A stretch of 64,000 nucleotides of DNA, taken from positions 1,668,962-1,732,961 of the forward strand of contig NC_008278.1 of the NCBI RefSeq assembly GCF_000058485.1, in the 5' to 3' direction. This document shows, one piece after another, positions 25,581-33,876 of this stretch. The stretch's first letter is position 1. Every line of letters begins with the position of its first letter. Made by a program: the position numbers and the translations under genes. The notes under the pieces are model-generated. The model made no database searches. It had not been told where the DNA came from and saw only the letters and a list, made by a program, of their open reading frames with translations. The DNA comes from Frankia alni ACN14a (GTDB lineage Bacteria; Actinomycetota; Actinomycetes; Frankiales; Frankiaceae).

Positions 25581-26644
25581 GACCCGAGGATCCGCAGCCC
25601 GGCTACCCGCAGCCCGGCTACCCGCAGCCCGGGAGTCCGCAGCCCGGGAGTCCGCAGCCCGGCTACCCGCGGTCCGAGCACCAGCAGTCCGGGTACGCGC
25701 AGCCTGGCCCTGCTCCGACTGCCTACGACCAGTCCGGCTACGGGCAGCAGCCTGCCCGTGACCCGGGATTCGGGGCGGCGATCGGCCAGGACGGCCCCGC
25801 CGGCGCTGGCTTGGACGGGTACGGCGCCGGCGGGGCCGGCCGGGAGGGGTACGGCCCCGGCGGGCCGCCGGCCGATGCCGCTGCCGCCGCGAAGCCGCCA
25901 CGGCGGCGCCGGCGCGGCCGCCTGCTGGCGATCGTGCTGGTCGTGCTGGTCGTGTTGTTCGTCGTGGGCGACCGGGTCGGCGTGGTGATCGCCAAGGGGC
26001 AGATGCGCAAGCAGGTCGAGGCGTCCGTCGCCGAGAACCTCAAGCCCGGCGACCCGGTGCCGAAGGTGACCAGCGTGAGCATCGGCGGGTTCCCCTTCAT
26101 CACGCAGGTGCTGTTCGGCAAGTTCGACGACATCGGCGTCGGCATCGACGGCATCCCCACTCCCGGGCCGAAGATCTCCTCGGTGAAGGCGCACCTCAAG
26201 GGCGTGCACGTCCCCCTCGGGGACGCGCTCACCGACAACGTGGGGCAGGTCCCCGTCGACGACGTGCGGGCCACCGTCGGCATCACCTATGCCGACCTGA
26301 ACGCCTTCCTCGCGAAGCAGGCGGTCAAGTTCCAGGTCAAGCCGGTGGACGGCGGGAAGAAGGTCGAGCTGAGCGGCACCACCGACGCCCTGTTCGGGCT
26401 GGGCAGCACGCAGATCGCCGGTATCACCACGTTCGAGGTCAACGACAACCAGCTCACCCTGGTCCCGTCCGGGCTGTCGATCGCGGGCGGTCTGAACTTC
26501 AGCATCCCCTTCCAGTTCAAGGTCCCGATCCCGATCCCGGTGTCCGGGCTGCCATTCCACCTGCAGATAGTCAAGGCGTCGACGAACGCCACCGGGCTGT
26601 CGCTCACCGCGACGGCCAAGGACGTCGTTCTCCCGGCATCCTGA
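25529..26644 (+). CDS. LmeA-type phospholipid-binding membrane protein (DUF2993)
   Basis: 371 aa in the visible frame from TTG 25529, probably only the C-terminal part of a gene starting at 25174 (see the neighbouring entry). After Pro/Gln/Gly/Tyr repeats and a Gly-rich stretch comes a basic cluster (RRRRRGR) and one transmembrane helix LLAIVLVVLVVLFVV, then the DUF2993 domain: VTSVSIGGFPFITQVLFGKF, an IGIxxP-like region, DVRATVGITYADLNAFLA and ending LSLTATAKDVVLPA. In mycobacteria LmeA is a periplasmic, membrane-linked protein that binds phosphatidylinositol and aids lipomannan mannosylation. The same topology is expected here, with the domain outside. It is single and followed by a strong hairpin. 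Confidence 0.85.
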   Translation: MTVAVSRPPASPWPGSTRPEDPQPGYPQPGYPQPGSPQPGSPQPGYPRSEHQQSGYAQPGPAPTAYDQSGYGQQPARDPGFGAAIGQDGPAGAGLDGYGAGGAGREGYGPGGPPADAAAAAKPPRRRRRGRLLAIVLVVLVVLFVVGDRVGVVIAKGQMRKQVEASVAENLKPGDPVPKVTSVSIGGFPFITQVLFGKFDDIGVGIDGIPTPGPKISSVKAHLKGVHVPLGDALTDNVGQVPVDDVRATVGITYADLNAFLAKQAVKFQVKPVDGGKKVELSGTTDALFGLGSTQIAGITTFEVNDNQLTLVPSGLSIAGGLNFSIPFQFKVPIPIPVSGLPFHLQIVKASTNATGLSLTATAKDVVLPAS

Positions 26645-26660
26645 CCGGCCTGCCGATGAC

Positions 26661-26699
26661 CATGCCCGCCCGTGACCCGATCTTCCCCGGGCGGGCATG
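26661..26699 (+). terminator. Terminator hairpin after the LmeA-like gene
   Basis: A perfect 12-bp inverted repeat (26661-26672 with 26688-26699, arms CATGCCCGCCCG/CGGGCGGGCATG) with a 15-nt loop starts 17 nt after the stop. No T-tract. Confidence 0.65.
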
Positions 26700-27450
26700 A
26701 TTCCGGTCACATTCTCGGGGTGTCCCGGGGGGCGTCACCTGCCCGAGCGTTCGGGCGCCTCCCGCCTCGACGCCGCCGCGGGCGTCGGCCCGGACCGTCC
26801 GCGGTCGTTCGGCCGCCCGTCGCAGCCGGCTGGGCGCAGGCCGGCCTTGCGCCGGTGCAGGGCGCGCACCCAGGCATTTCCCGGACGCGAAGCGAGTGGC
26901 CGCGGTCCTGGTGGGCTCGCCATGTGCATCGGTTGGGTACGGACGGTCAGGCGCCCGAATCCGTCCGGCGTCCCCCTCGGTCGGATCTGCGACAGATGCC
27001 ACTGTCGAGGCTCATCGACCGGCATTCTCATAGGGTGCCGCACGGGAGTCGCGCGTCGTCACCCTCGTCCCCGTGGCACGGCCGCCGCGGTGGCGGCCCG
27101 ACCTGGGCCGACAGCGGAGAAGGTCCGTGCAGGCAGCCGGCATATCGAAGGATCAAGAGGCGGCAGGAAACCGAGACATGTCCAGAGGTCGAATGCGACG
27201 GCGGGAACGCCGTACGGCTGGCCGGTCAACCGTCACCCGGGGTGGATCAAGGTCATCCCACGACGCTACGATCGGACATCCGGCATGATCGGTCAACCCG
27301 CGTGACCGCTCGGCGTGGCGTCATCGGTCACCCCGGTGGCGCCGCTCGAAACGGTGACATCGCTCGGCTTGGTGACACGACCTGGCGTAGTTACAAGGTG
27401 GAGTTCGGCGGGACAACCCGGCCAGCGTCCCGTCGCGAAGGGGGAAACAC
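26700..27450. other. Long non-coding gap upstream of the FHA-ABC gene
   Basis: About 750 bp with no convincing reading frame. The right half (27200-27440) is rich in GTCACC/GGTGAC words (for example near 27230, 27300, 27340, 27355 and 27380), which may form alternative stems. The region is AT-richer towards the right end, where the promoter of the FHA-ABC gene is expected; its GAAGGGGGAAAC ribosome site is at 27436-27447. Confidence 0.4.
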
Positions 27451-30006
27451 GTGCAGACGACCTTCCTGAGAGTCGTCACCGAGGCCGGTGCGGCCACCGT
27501 GCCCGCCGAGGCCCAGTTCATCATCGGCCGTGCCCGGACCGCCGACTACGTCATCGCCGACAGCCGGGTCTCTCGCCGTCACCTCCTCCTCGAACAGGCC
27601 GGCAGCGGCTGGGTCGTCCGGGACATCAGCTCCAACGGCACCTGGATCGACGGGCAGCGGATGCCCGAGTCGGTGCCGGTGCACGACGAGGTGCGGCTGC
27701 GGCTGGGGACCCCCACGGGGCCCGAGGTCGTCGTCCACCCCGAGTTCCCGCAGGGGCGCGGCCCGATCGACGAGCCGGCCTACGACCCCGGCTACGACAT
27801 GCAGACGATGCTGCCCAACGCCGCCGGCTACAGCCCGCCGCGGCCCACCTCGGGGCGGGGCAGCCGCGGCCACCAGGGGCCGACGAGCCCGGCGCAGCGC
27901 GGGCGCGACTACGACGACTACGACGACCGCCGCCGCGGTGAGCGTTCCAGCGGCTCGACCAGCCTCGAGCAGGAGCACGAGCGGCGCACCACCTACCGCC
28001 TGCGCCAGGGCACGATGTCGATCGGCCGCGCCCGGGACAACGACATCGTCATCACCGACCTGCTCGCCTCCCGCCGGCACGCCGAGCTCTACATCGGCCG
28101 GTCGGGCCTGCAGATCGCCGACCTCGACTCGGCCAACGGCGTGTTCGTCAACGGCCGCCGGATCAACCGGACGGAGGTCGGCCAGGGCGACGTCATCGCC
28201 GTCGGTCACCACGTCTTCCAGCTCGAGGGCGACCAGCTCGTCGAGTACATCGACTCCGGCGACGTCAGCTTCGAGGCCGACGCCCTGAACGTCTGGGCCG
28301 GCCAGAAGCAGCTCATGCACGACATGACCTTCAAGCTGCCCGGCCGGGCGCTGCTCGGCGTCGTCGGGCCCTCGGGCGCCGGCAAGTCGACCCTGCTCAA
28401 CGCCCTGACCGGGTTCCGGCCCGCGGACAAGGGGACCGTCCGCTACGCCGGCCGTGACCTGTACTCCGAGTACGACGAGCTGCGGCGCCGCATCGGCTAC
28501 GTGCCGCAGGAGGACCTGCTGCACACCTCGCTCACCGTGCGCAAGGCCCTGGAGTACGGCGCCGAGCTGCGCTTCCCGCCGGACGTCACGAAGGCGGAGC
28601 GGCGCACCCGCGTCGACGAGGTCCTCGCCGAGCTCGGCCTCACCCAGCACGCGAACACCCAGGTGTCGAGGCTGTCCGGTGGCCAGCGCAAGCGGACCTC
28701 GGTGGCGCTGGAGCTGCTGACCCGGCCGACCCTGCTCTACTTGGACGAGCCGACCTCCGGTCTCGACCCGGGCATGGACAAGAACGTCATGGAGTCGCTG
28801 CGCAAGCTGGCGGACGACGGCCGGACGGTCATCGTGGTCACCCACAGCGTGGCCCAGCTCGACCTGTGCGACTACATCCTGGTGCTGGCGCCGGGCGGGT
28901 ATGTCGCCTACTTCGGACCGCCCCAGGACGCGCTGACCTTCTTCGGCAAGCGGGACTACCCGGACGTCTTCCTCAACCTGGAGGCGACGCCGGGCGCCGA
29001 GTCGGCGGCCCGCTTCCGCAACTCGCGGTACTACGTGCCGGCGTCGATCACCGCGCCGTCGGCGCGGCCGGCGCCGGAGGAACTGCCCTCGCTGCGCCAG
29101 CAGTCGGTGGCCTCCCAGCTGGTCACGCTGAGTCGCCGAACCATGGCCGTCGTGGCGTCGGACAAGTCCTACCTGCGGCTGATCATCGCGTTCCCGTTCC
29201 TGTTGGGGCTGATACCCAGAGCCATCGGCGGGAACTTCGACCTGACGGCCGAGCAGGCCAAACAGTTCTCGCCGAACTCCGACGGCCCGACGATCCTGCT
29301 GATCATGGTGCTCTGTGCCTGTTTCATGGGCATGGCGAACTCGGTCCGCGAGATCGTCAAGGAAAGGGCGATCTATCGCCGGGAGAGAGCCATCGGCCTG
29401 TCCCGCACGGCGTACATCGGGTCGAAGGTCCTCGTCCTGATCGTGATCACGGTGGCGCAGTCGATCCCGTTCACGTTGATCGGACTGGCCGGGCGAACGC
29501 CCAAGGCCGGGCTCATCCTCGGCAACTCGCTGCTGGAGATGCTGATCGCGGTGATCGTGGTGTCGCTGGCCTCGGCGATGCTCGGCCTGGTGATCTCGGC
29601 GCTGGTCGACAACGCCGACAAGACGATGCCCCTGCTCGTCCTGATCACGATGGCCCAGCTGATCTTCAGCGGTGGCATCGTGCCGGTCAAGGGCACCGCG
29701 GGCCTGGAGCAGGTCAGCTACATCGCGCCGGCCCGCTGGGGGTTCGCGTCGATGTCGTCGATCGCGGACATGAACCGCATCACCCTCGCCGGCGTGCTGC
29801 GCCCCGACAACCACAAGCCGATCAACCCGAAGGTCGTCGTCGACCCCTTCTACAACCACACGGCGTCGGCCTACCTCACCGACATCGTCGCGGGCGCCGT
29901 GATCGGCATCCTGTTCATCATCTTCACCTCCCTGCTGATCCGCCGCATGGACCCCAAGACCGTCAAGCGCGCCCCCGCCGCCCCCGTCAGCGGCCCCCCG
30001 CGCTAG
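27451..30006 (+). CDS. FHA-FHA-ABC transporter fusion (Rv1747-like)
   Basis: 851 aa from GTG 27451, with a purine-rich ribosome site close by. FHA domain 1 (residues 1-90) has FIIGRARTADYVIAD, SRVSRRHLLLE and SSNGTWIDG. FHA domain 2 (residues 185-270) has MSIGRARDNDIVITD and SRRHAELY, ending with ANGVFVNGRRI. The ABC ATPase has Walker A GPSGAGKSTLLNA near residue 307, LSGGQRKRTSVALELL signature, and Walker B LLYLDEPTSGLD, then the H-loop VVTHS. The last 300 residues form an ABC2-type membrane domain with six helices. The architecture matches mycobacterial Rv1747, where the FHA domains bind phospho-threonines of the ABC linker made by a Ser/Thr kinase; the kinase gene 1.2 kb downstream is a reasonable candidate here. 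The substrate is not known. Confidence 0.92.
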   Translation: MQTTFLRVVTEAGAATVPAEAQFIIGRARTADYVIADSRVSRRHLLLEQAGSGWVVRDISSNGTWIDGQRMPESVPVHDEVRLRLGTPTGPEVVVHPEFPQGRGPIDEPAYDPGYDMQTMLPNAAGYSPPRPTSGRGSRGHQGPTSPAQRGRDYDDYDDRRRGERSSGSTSLEQEHERRTTYRLRQGTMSIGRARDNDIVITDLLASRRHAELYIGRSGLQIADLDSANGVFVNGRRINRTEVGQGDVIAVGHHVFQLEGDQLVEYIDSGDVSFEADALNVWAGQKQLMHDMTFKLPGRALLGVVGPSGAGKSTLLNALTGFRPADKGTVRYAGRDLYSEYDELRRRIGYVPQEDLLHTSLTVRKALEYGAELRFPPDVTKAERRTRVDEVLAELGLTQHANTQVSRLSGGQRKRTSVALELLTRPTLLYLDEPTSGLDPGMDKNVMESLRKLADDGRTVIVVTHSVAQLDLCDYILVLAPGGYVAYFGPPQDALTFFGKRDYPDVFLNLEATPGAESAARFRNSRYYVPASITAPSARPAPEELPSLRQQSVASQLVTLSRRTMAVVASDKSYLRLIIAFPFLLGLIPRAIGGNFDLTAEQAKQFSPNSDGPTILLIMVLCACFMGMANSVREIVKERAIYRRERAIGLSRTAYIGSKVLVLIVITVAQSIPFTLIGLAGRTPKAGLILGNSLLEMLIAVIVVSLASAMLGLVISALVDNADKTMPLLVLITMAQLIFSGGIVPVKGTAGLEQVSYIAPARWGFASMSSIADMNRITLAGVLRPDNHKPINPKVVVDPFYNHTASAYLTDIVAGAVIGILFIIFTSLLIRRMDPKTVKRAPAAPVSGPPR

Positions 30007-30020
30007 CCACGGCCCCTTCT

Positions 30021-30072
30021 CCTGCTTGTCCGGAGGGATAATTCGGACGCCGATGCCCTCCGGACAAGCAGG
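30021..30072. repeat. Dispersed palindromic repeat, copy 1
   Basis: An intergenic palindrome with perfect 17-bp arms (CCTGCTTGTCCGGAGGG and its complement) around an 18-nt loop that contains TTCGGACGCC. It lies between convergent stops at 30006 and 30098 and could act as a bidirectional terminator. Copies 2 and 3 are at 31138 and 35616. Confidence 0.8.
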
Positions 30073-30097
30073 AAGGTCCACCGGCGGCTGGCTCACC

Positions 30098-31102
30098 TCA
30101 GGCGTAGCCGCCGCCCGCCGCCGGGAGACGCGTCGACGCAGCCCGACGGAGGGCGGCGCGTACGGTCTCCCGGAGCCCCCGCGCCTCATAGATCGCATCC
30201 CGCCAGGTGAAGCGCAGAACGTTCCAGCCGAGGCGAACCAACGCGTTCTGCCGGGTCCGGTCCCGGTACAGCGCCGTGGGCTCATCGTGCGGTCCGGCGC
30301 CGTCCGTCTCGATCGCCACGCGCAGCGACGGCCAGGCGAAGTCGAGCCTGGCCAGCGGCAGCCCCGACGAGGGATCGCGGACCAGCCACTGAAGCTCGTC
30401 GGGTAGCAGGCCAGCATCATCGAGCAACAGCCGGACTCGCGTTTCCAGCGGAGACTCTGCTCGCCCGTCGATCTGCGACCACCAGCGTTCCGCGCGGTCG
30501 CCATGGCGACGTGCTGTCACCCGCACGCGCAGGTCGAGGATCTCGTCGCGGGTCAGGTGCTCCTGCTGGAGCATGGCGTCGAGGACGCCGACGAACACGT
30601 CGCGATCGCACAGCAACGCCAGATCCTCAAGAGTGCGCCGGATCGTGCTCGTTCGAATGCCGGCGAGATCGACGGTCTCCGCGTCGGGCGTCGTCATCCA
30701 GTGCCGGAGGTAGCCGCGCCGCTGCCGATTGTCTCCCTCTCCGGGCAGTGCGATGTCGACCGGCTCGTGGGGCCGTCGCAGCAGGAGCCCGGGCAGCCCG
30801 TGCAGCCGGGCGGCGGTGCGCCCGCAAATCGTGCCACCGGCGATGGCGAGGGCCGCCCGAGCATGGGCTCGCAGCTCGTCGCGAACGGGCGGCACGAACA
30901 GCGTGCCGCGGATGGGCGACGTCCAGCCGTGCCGCCGTCGCCGCAGCTTGATCGCCTCGTCGGACATGCCGAGCCGGCGAGCATCTCGGCGCAGGACCAT
31001 GTCGTCCTGCCGGCGGGCCAGCGCGATGACCTTCTCGTAGGACTGGGCCACGTCCCGAGTGTGGGCTCGGACGCGCCCCCGCGGAACCCACCTGTACGCC
31101 AT
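30098..31102 (-). CDS. AbiEi-type winged-helix plus DUF559 nuclease-like protein
   Basis: 334 aa from ATG 31102; a GTG at 31051 is equally possible. The N-terminal quarter (LARRQDDMVLRRDARRLG, then IRGTLFVP) is the AbiEi-like winged helix, followed by the helical AbiEi domain (GTICGRTAARLHGLPGLL). The C-terminal part is DUF559, related to very-short-patch-repair nucleases: ESPLETRVRLLLDDAG, LDFAWPSLRVAIETDGAGPH and RTRQNALVRLGWNVLRFTWRD contain the E...D...E-x-D layout of the PD-(D/E)XK fold. Such fusions are widespread in actinobacteria in several copies per genome; the function is unproven. A related gene starts the window. No toxin partner is visible. Upstream, two TGTGGACA words at 31104 and 31123 resemble the actinobacterial DnaA box. 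Confidence 0.75.
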   Translation of the reverse strand: MAYRWVPRGRVRAHTRDVAQSYEKVIALARRQDDMVLRRDARRLGMSDEAIKLRRRRHGWTSPIRGTLFVPPVRDELRAHARAALAIAGGTICGRTAARLHGLPGLLLRRPHEPVDIALPGEGDNRQRRGYLRHWMTTPDAETVDLAGIRTSTIRRTLEDLALLCDRDVFVGVLDAMLQQEHLTRDEILDLRVRVTARRHGDRAERWWSQIDGRAESPLETRVRLLLDDAGLLPDELQWLVRDPSSGLPLARLDFAWPSLRVAIETDGAGPHDEPTALYRDRTRQNALVRLGWNVLRFTWRDAIYEARGLRETVRAALRRAASTRLPAAGGGYA

Positions 31103-31137
31103 CTGTGGACAACTCGCCGGCCTGTGGACAGGCTCTA

Positions 31138-31187
31138 CCGCTTATCCAGAGGCTTAGGTGTCCGAAAAATCCCTCTGGATAAGCAGG
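31138..31187. repeat. Dispersed palindromic repeat, copy 2 (inverted)
   Basis: In the inverse orientation relative to copy 1. Arms CGCTTATCCAGAGG (31139-31152) and CCCTCTGGATAAGC surround a loop whose complement reads TTTTTCGGACACC. Arm changes relative to copy 1 (TTGTCCGG to TTATCCAG) are matched on the other arm, so the stem is kept. Confidence 0.75.
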
Positions 31188-31218
31188 ACGGGCCGGCCGG
31201 CGGTGGGCGCGGGCTGGG

Positions 31219-33552
31219 TCAGCCGGCGTTCCAGCGGGCGTGGCCGTTGAAGCCGCCGAGGGTGGTGAGCTGGCGGTCGCCGGCGGCGGGGTCGTTCGGG
31301 TTGAGGACGAACAGCTGGCGGGCGTTGGGGTTGGCGGGGTCGCGCTGGCCGGAGAAGACGATGCGGCCGTCGGGGCCGAAGGCGGGGTCCTGGTCGTCGC
31401 CGCGCGCGTGGGTGAGCTGGCGGACGTCGGAGCCGTCCGAGCCCATCTCGAAGATCTCCAGGTCGCCGTTCTGCTCTCGAGTGAAAGCGATCTTGTCGCC
31501 GTTCGGTGACCAGACCGGGTCGGAGTCGGTGGTCAGCTTGTCATTGATCACCGGCTGTGCGACGGCGTCGGGTTCGACGGAGATGACCACGACGAAGCCC
31601 CGATCGCCGCCGGCGTTGTTGGACCAGTAGGCGATGCGCTCGCCGTCCGGCGACCAGGCCGGATCGGTCGCCTGCGGCTTCGTCTTGAGTCTGCGCACGC
31701 TCGACCCGTCGAGCCGGACGATGTAGAGGCCTGGATTCTGGTCGCGCTTCTCGTCGGTACTTGACCGGACGACGAGGAACTCACCGTCGGGGGAGAGGGA
31801 CGGCCGGGCATCGTTGGCGATCGTCAGGTTGGCCGCCGGGCCGGAGGTGAACAGTTGCACGGGCTTGCCGGTGCCGTCGGCGGCGATCGCCTGCAGCGTG
31901 TTCGGGCTGCCCTTCTTGAAGAAGACGACCGTCTTCCGGTCACCGGAGATCGCCGGCAGCATGTCGTTGTCCGGGCCGGTGAGCAGCGGCTTGTCGTTCT
32001 GGAGGCCGCCGTCGCCGGTGACGTCGCCGCGGAACAGGTCGTAGTTGCCGTTGCGGTTGGAGGCGTAGACGACGGTGTCGCGGCCCAGCGGCTCGGGCGA
32101 GCGGGGCAGCGTGAACGCGCCGGGCTGCGCGGACGGGGCCCCGGTGGACGCGGCCCCTGCGGAGGCGGCGGGCCTGGGACTGCTGCCCGTTGCGGCGGAG
32201 TTGCCGCCGTCGCTGCCGCCGGAGGTCAGGGCGAGGATGCCGGCGAGGATCGCGCCGACCACGACGACGCCGCCGCCGACGAGCAGCGGCACGCGGTTTC
32301 TGTGGCCGCGTGCACCCGCGCCGCCGGGCGGCGACGCCGCACCGCCGCTTCCTCCGGGCCCGCCTGGCCAGGACGGCCCGCCGGCCTCGGCGCCGACCCG
32401 GGTGGGGGACTGGCCGGCGACGGTCCCGTCGCCCGCCGTCCGCGGCGGCACCGGCGCGCCGAGGCCGGTCGGCAGCCTGGTCGGGGCGTCGGGGTCGGCG
32501 GTGTACCCGGCGGCGGCGCCCGTCCCGGCACCCGCCGCCGCGGCGGCCACCCCGCGCCCGCCGACGTCCGCCGCCGGTCCGGTGCCCACGGCGCCCGCGG
32601 TCGGGCCGCTGGTGCCAGGGCCGGCCGGGGATGGGGCGGGCAGGTTCCAGCCCTGCAGGACGTTGGTGACGTCCTGCGGGTCGACGGCGGCGGCGGCGTC
32701 CGGGCCGGTGCCAGACGGGTCGCCGAGCAGGCGCAGCATGAGCTGCTGCGCGGTGGGCCGGGTGGCCGGGTCCTTGCGCATCGCGAGCCAGACGATCGGG
32801 CGCAGGGCCGGGTCCACGTCGTCGAGGCGCGGTTCCTCGTGCAGTGCCCGGTAGAGCAGCACCTGGGCGGAGGCGTCGCCGAACGGGTAGTGGCCGGTGG
32901 CCGCGAAGGCGACCAGCCCGCCCCACGCCCAGATGTCCACCGCGGAGGAGATCGGCTGGCTCTCGATCTGCTCGGGGGACATGAACGCGGGCGTGCCGAG
33001 CTGCTGCAGGTCGCCGGTCAGGCCGCTGCCGGCGTCGACGGCCCGGGCGATCCCGAAGTCGATCACCCTGGGGCCGAAGGGGGAGAGGATGACGTTGGCC
33101 GGCTTGAGGTCGCGGTGCACGATTCCGGCGCTGTGGATGGCGGTGAGGGCCGCGGCGACGCCGACCGCGAGCTGTTCCAGGTTGGCGTCGGCGAGCGGGC
33201 CGTTGCGCTGGACGTAGCGCGCCAGCGTCTCGCCCTCGATGAACTCGGTGACGAGGTAGGGCCATTCGGCGTCGGGGTCGGCGTCGAGGACCTCGGCGGT
33301 GCACACCCGGGCGACGCGCCGGGCCGTCTCCGCCTCCAGCCGGAACCGGGCCCGGAACTCGGGGTTGCCGACCGCCTCCGTCCGGATCACCTTGATCGCG
33401 ACGAGCCGGCCCTTCTCCGAGCGTCCCAGGTAGACCATGCCCATGCCGCCCTGGCCGAGCTTGCCCAGCAGCGTGTACGAGCCGAGCTCGCGGGGGTCGT
33501 CCGGGCCGAGAGGAACGGCGCGCGCCGCCACACCAGCATCCGATGACGCCAT
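31219..33552 (-). CDS. Receptor-like Ser/Thr protein kinase with C-terminal PD40/TolB-like repeats
   Basis: 777 aa from ATG 33552; longer in-frame starts exist, but MASSDAG directly leads into the kinase fold. The kinase domain (about residues 25-285) has LGKLGQGGMGMVYLG (P-loop), VAIKVI with the ATP-binding Lys, HRDLKPANVILS, DFGIARAV and GTPAFMSPEQ, the activation loop to APE-like SPE. A Pro/Ala/Gly-rich juxtamembrane linker follows, then one transmembrane helix (VPLLVGGGVVVVGAILAGIL, about residue 425) and an extracellular part with four or five PD40-type repeats (YASNRNGNYDLF, DPAWSPDGERIAYWS, DPVWSPNGDKIAFTRE, DPAFGPDGRIVFSG). These form a beta-propeller like TolB. This resembles PknD-type sensor kinases. 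It faces the FHA-ABC transporter locus and could phosphorylate it (inference). Confidence 0.9.
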   Translation of the reverse strand: MASSDAGVAARAVPLGPDDPRELGSYTLLGKLGQGGMGMVYLGRSEKGRLVAIKVIRTEAVGNPEFRARFRLEAETARRVARVCTAEVLDADPDAEWPYLVTEFIEGETLARYVQRNGPLADANLEQLAVGVAAALTAIHSAGIVHRDLKPANVILSPFGPRVIDFGIARAVDAGSGLTGDLQQLGTPAFMSPEQIESQPISSAVDIWAWGGLVAFAATGHYPFGDASAQVLLYRALHEEPRLDDVDPALRPIVWLAMRKDPATRPTAQQLMLRLLGDPSGTGPDAAAAVDPQDVTNVLQGWNLPAPSPAGPGTSGPTAGAVGTGPAADVGGRGVAAAAAGAGTGAAAGYTADPDAPTRLPTGLGAPVPPRTAGDGTVAGQSPTRVGAEAGGPSWPGGPGGSGGAASPPGGAGARGHRNRVPLLVGGGVVVVGAILAGILALTSGGSDGGNSAATGSSPRPAASAGAASTGAPSAQPGAFTLPRSPEPLGRDTVVYASNRNGNYDLFRGDVTGDGGLQNDKPLLTGPDNDMLPAISGDRKTVVFFKKGSPNTLQAIAADGTGKPVQLFTSGPAANLTIANDARPSLSPDGEFLVVRSSTDEKRDQNPGLYIVRLDGSSVRRLKTKPQATDPAWSPDGERIAYWSNNAGGDRGFVVVISVEPDAVAQPVINDKLTTDSDPVWSPNGDKIAFTREQNGDLEIFEMGSDGSDVRQLTHARGDDQDPAFGPDGRIVFSGQRDPANPNARQLFVLNPNDPAAGDRQLTTLGGFNGHARWNAG

Positions 33553-33876
33553 CGACCTGTACCCCTGCCTGCCGCGTGCCGACCGCGGTCCGGGCGGGGC
33601 GCCGCGCCGGGCGCGGACCCGCCGGTGTCGCGCACCGACCCTTGATCGATCATGGTGTCCCGACCCGCCGACGCGGCGGATCACATGGGAAAAGCTTAGG
33701 GGAGTGTCCCCTGTTGCAGGACTGTCGGGGCTCCGACTGCCCTTCCGACCTGGTTGTCAGCGGATTGACAGGGTTCGGGCCGGTCTCGGGCGGCTCCCTA
33801 CGCCCGGGATGTGCCATTGTCGTGGCAACGAGATCTGGACGCGAGAGCGAGATCTGGACGCGAGGAAAGGCACCGC
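33553..33876. other. Divergent intergenic region
   Basis: It separates the kinase gene from the divergent lipoprotein gene. It contains an AT-richer core near 33680-33790 (CAGCGGATTGACAGGG at about 33758-33773 includes a TTGACA). A direct repeat GCGAGATCTGGACGCGAG occurs at about 33847 beside a near copy just before it. The TTGACA could be part of a promoter for the lipoprotein gene. Confidence 0.4.

Noticed and set aside
31104..31150. Possible replication origin from clustered DnaA-box-like words
   Set aside because: Only two or three imperfect words, one of which belongs to the palindromic repeat; no dnaA/dnaN genes or AT-rich unwinding region.
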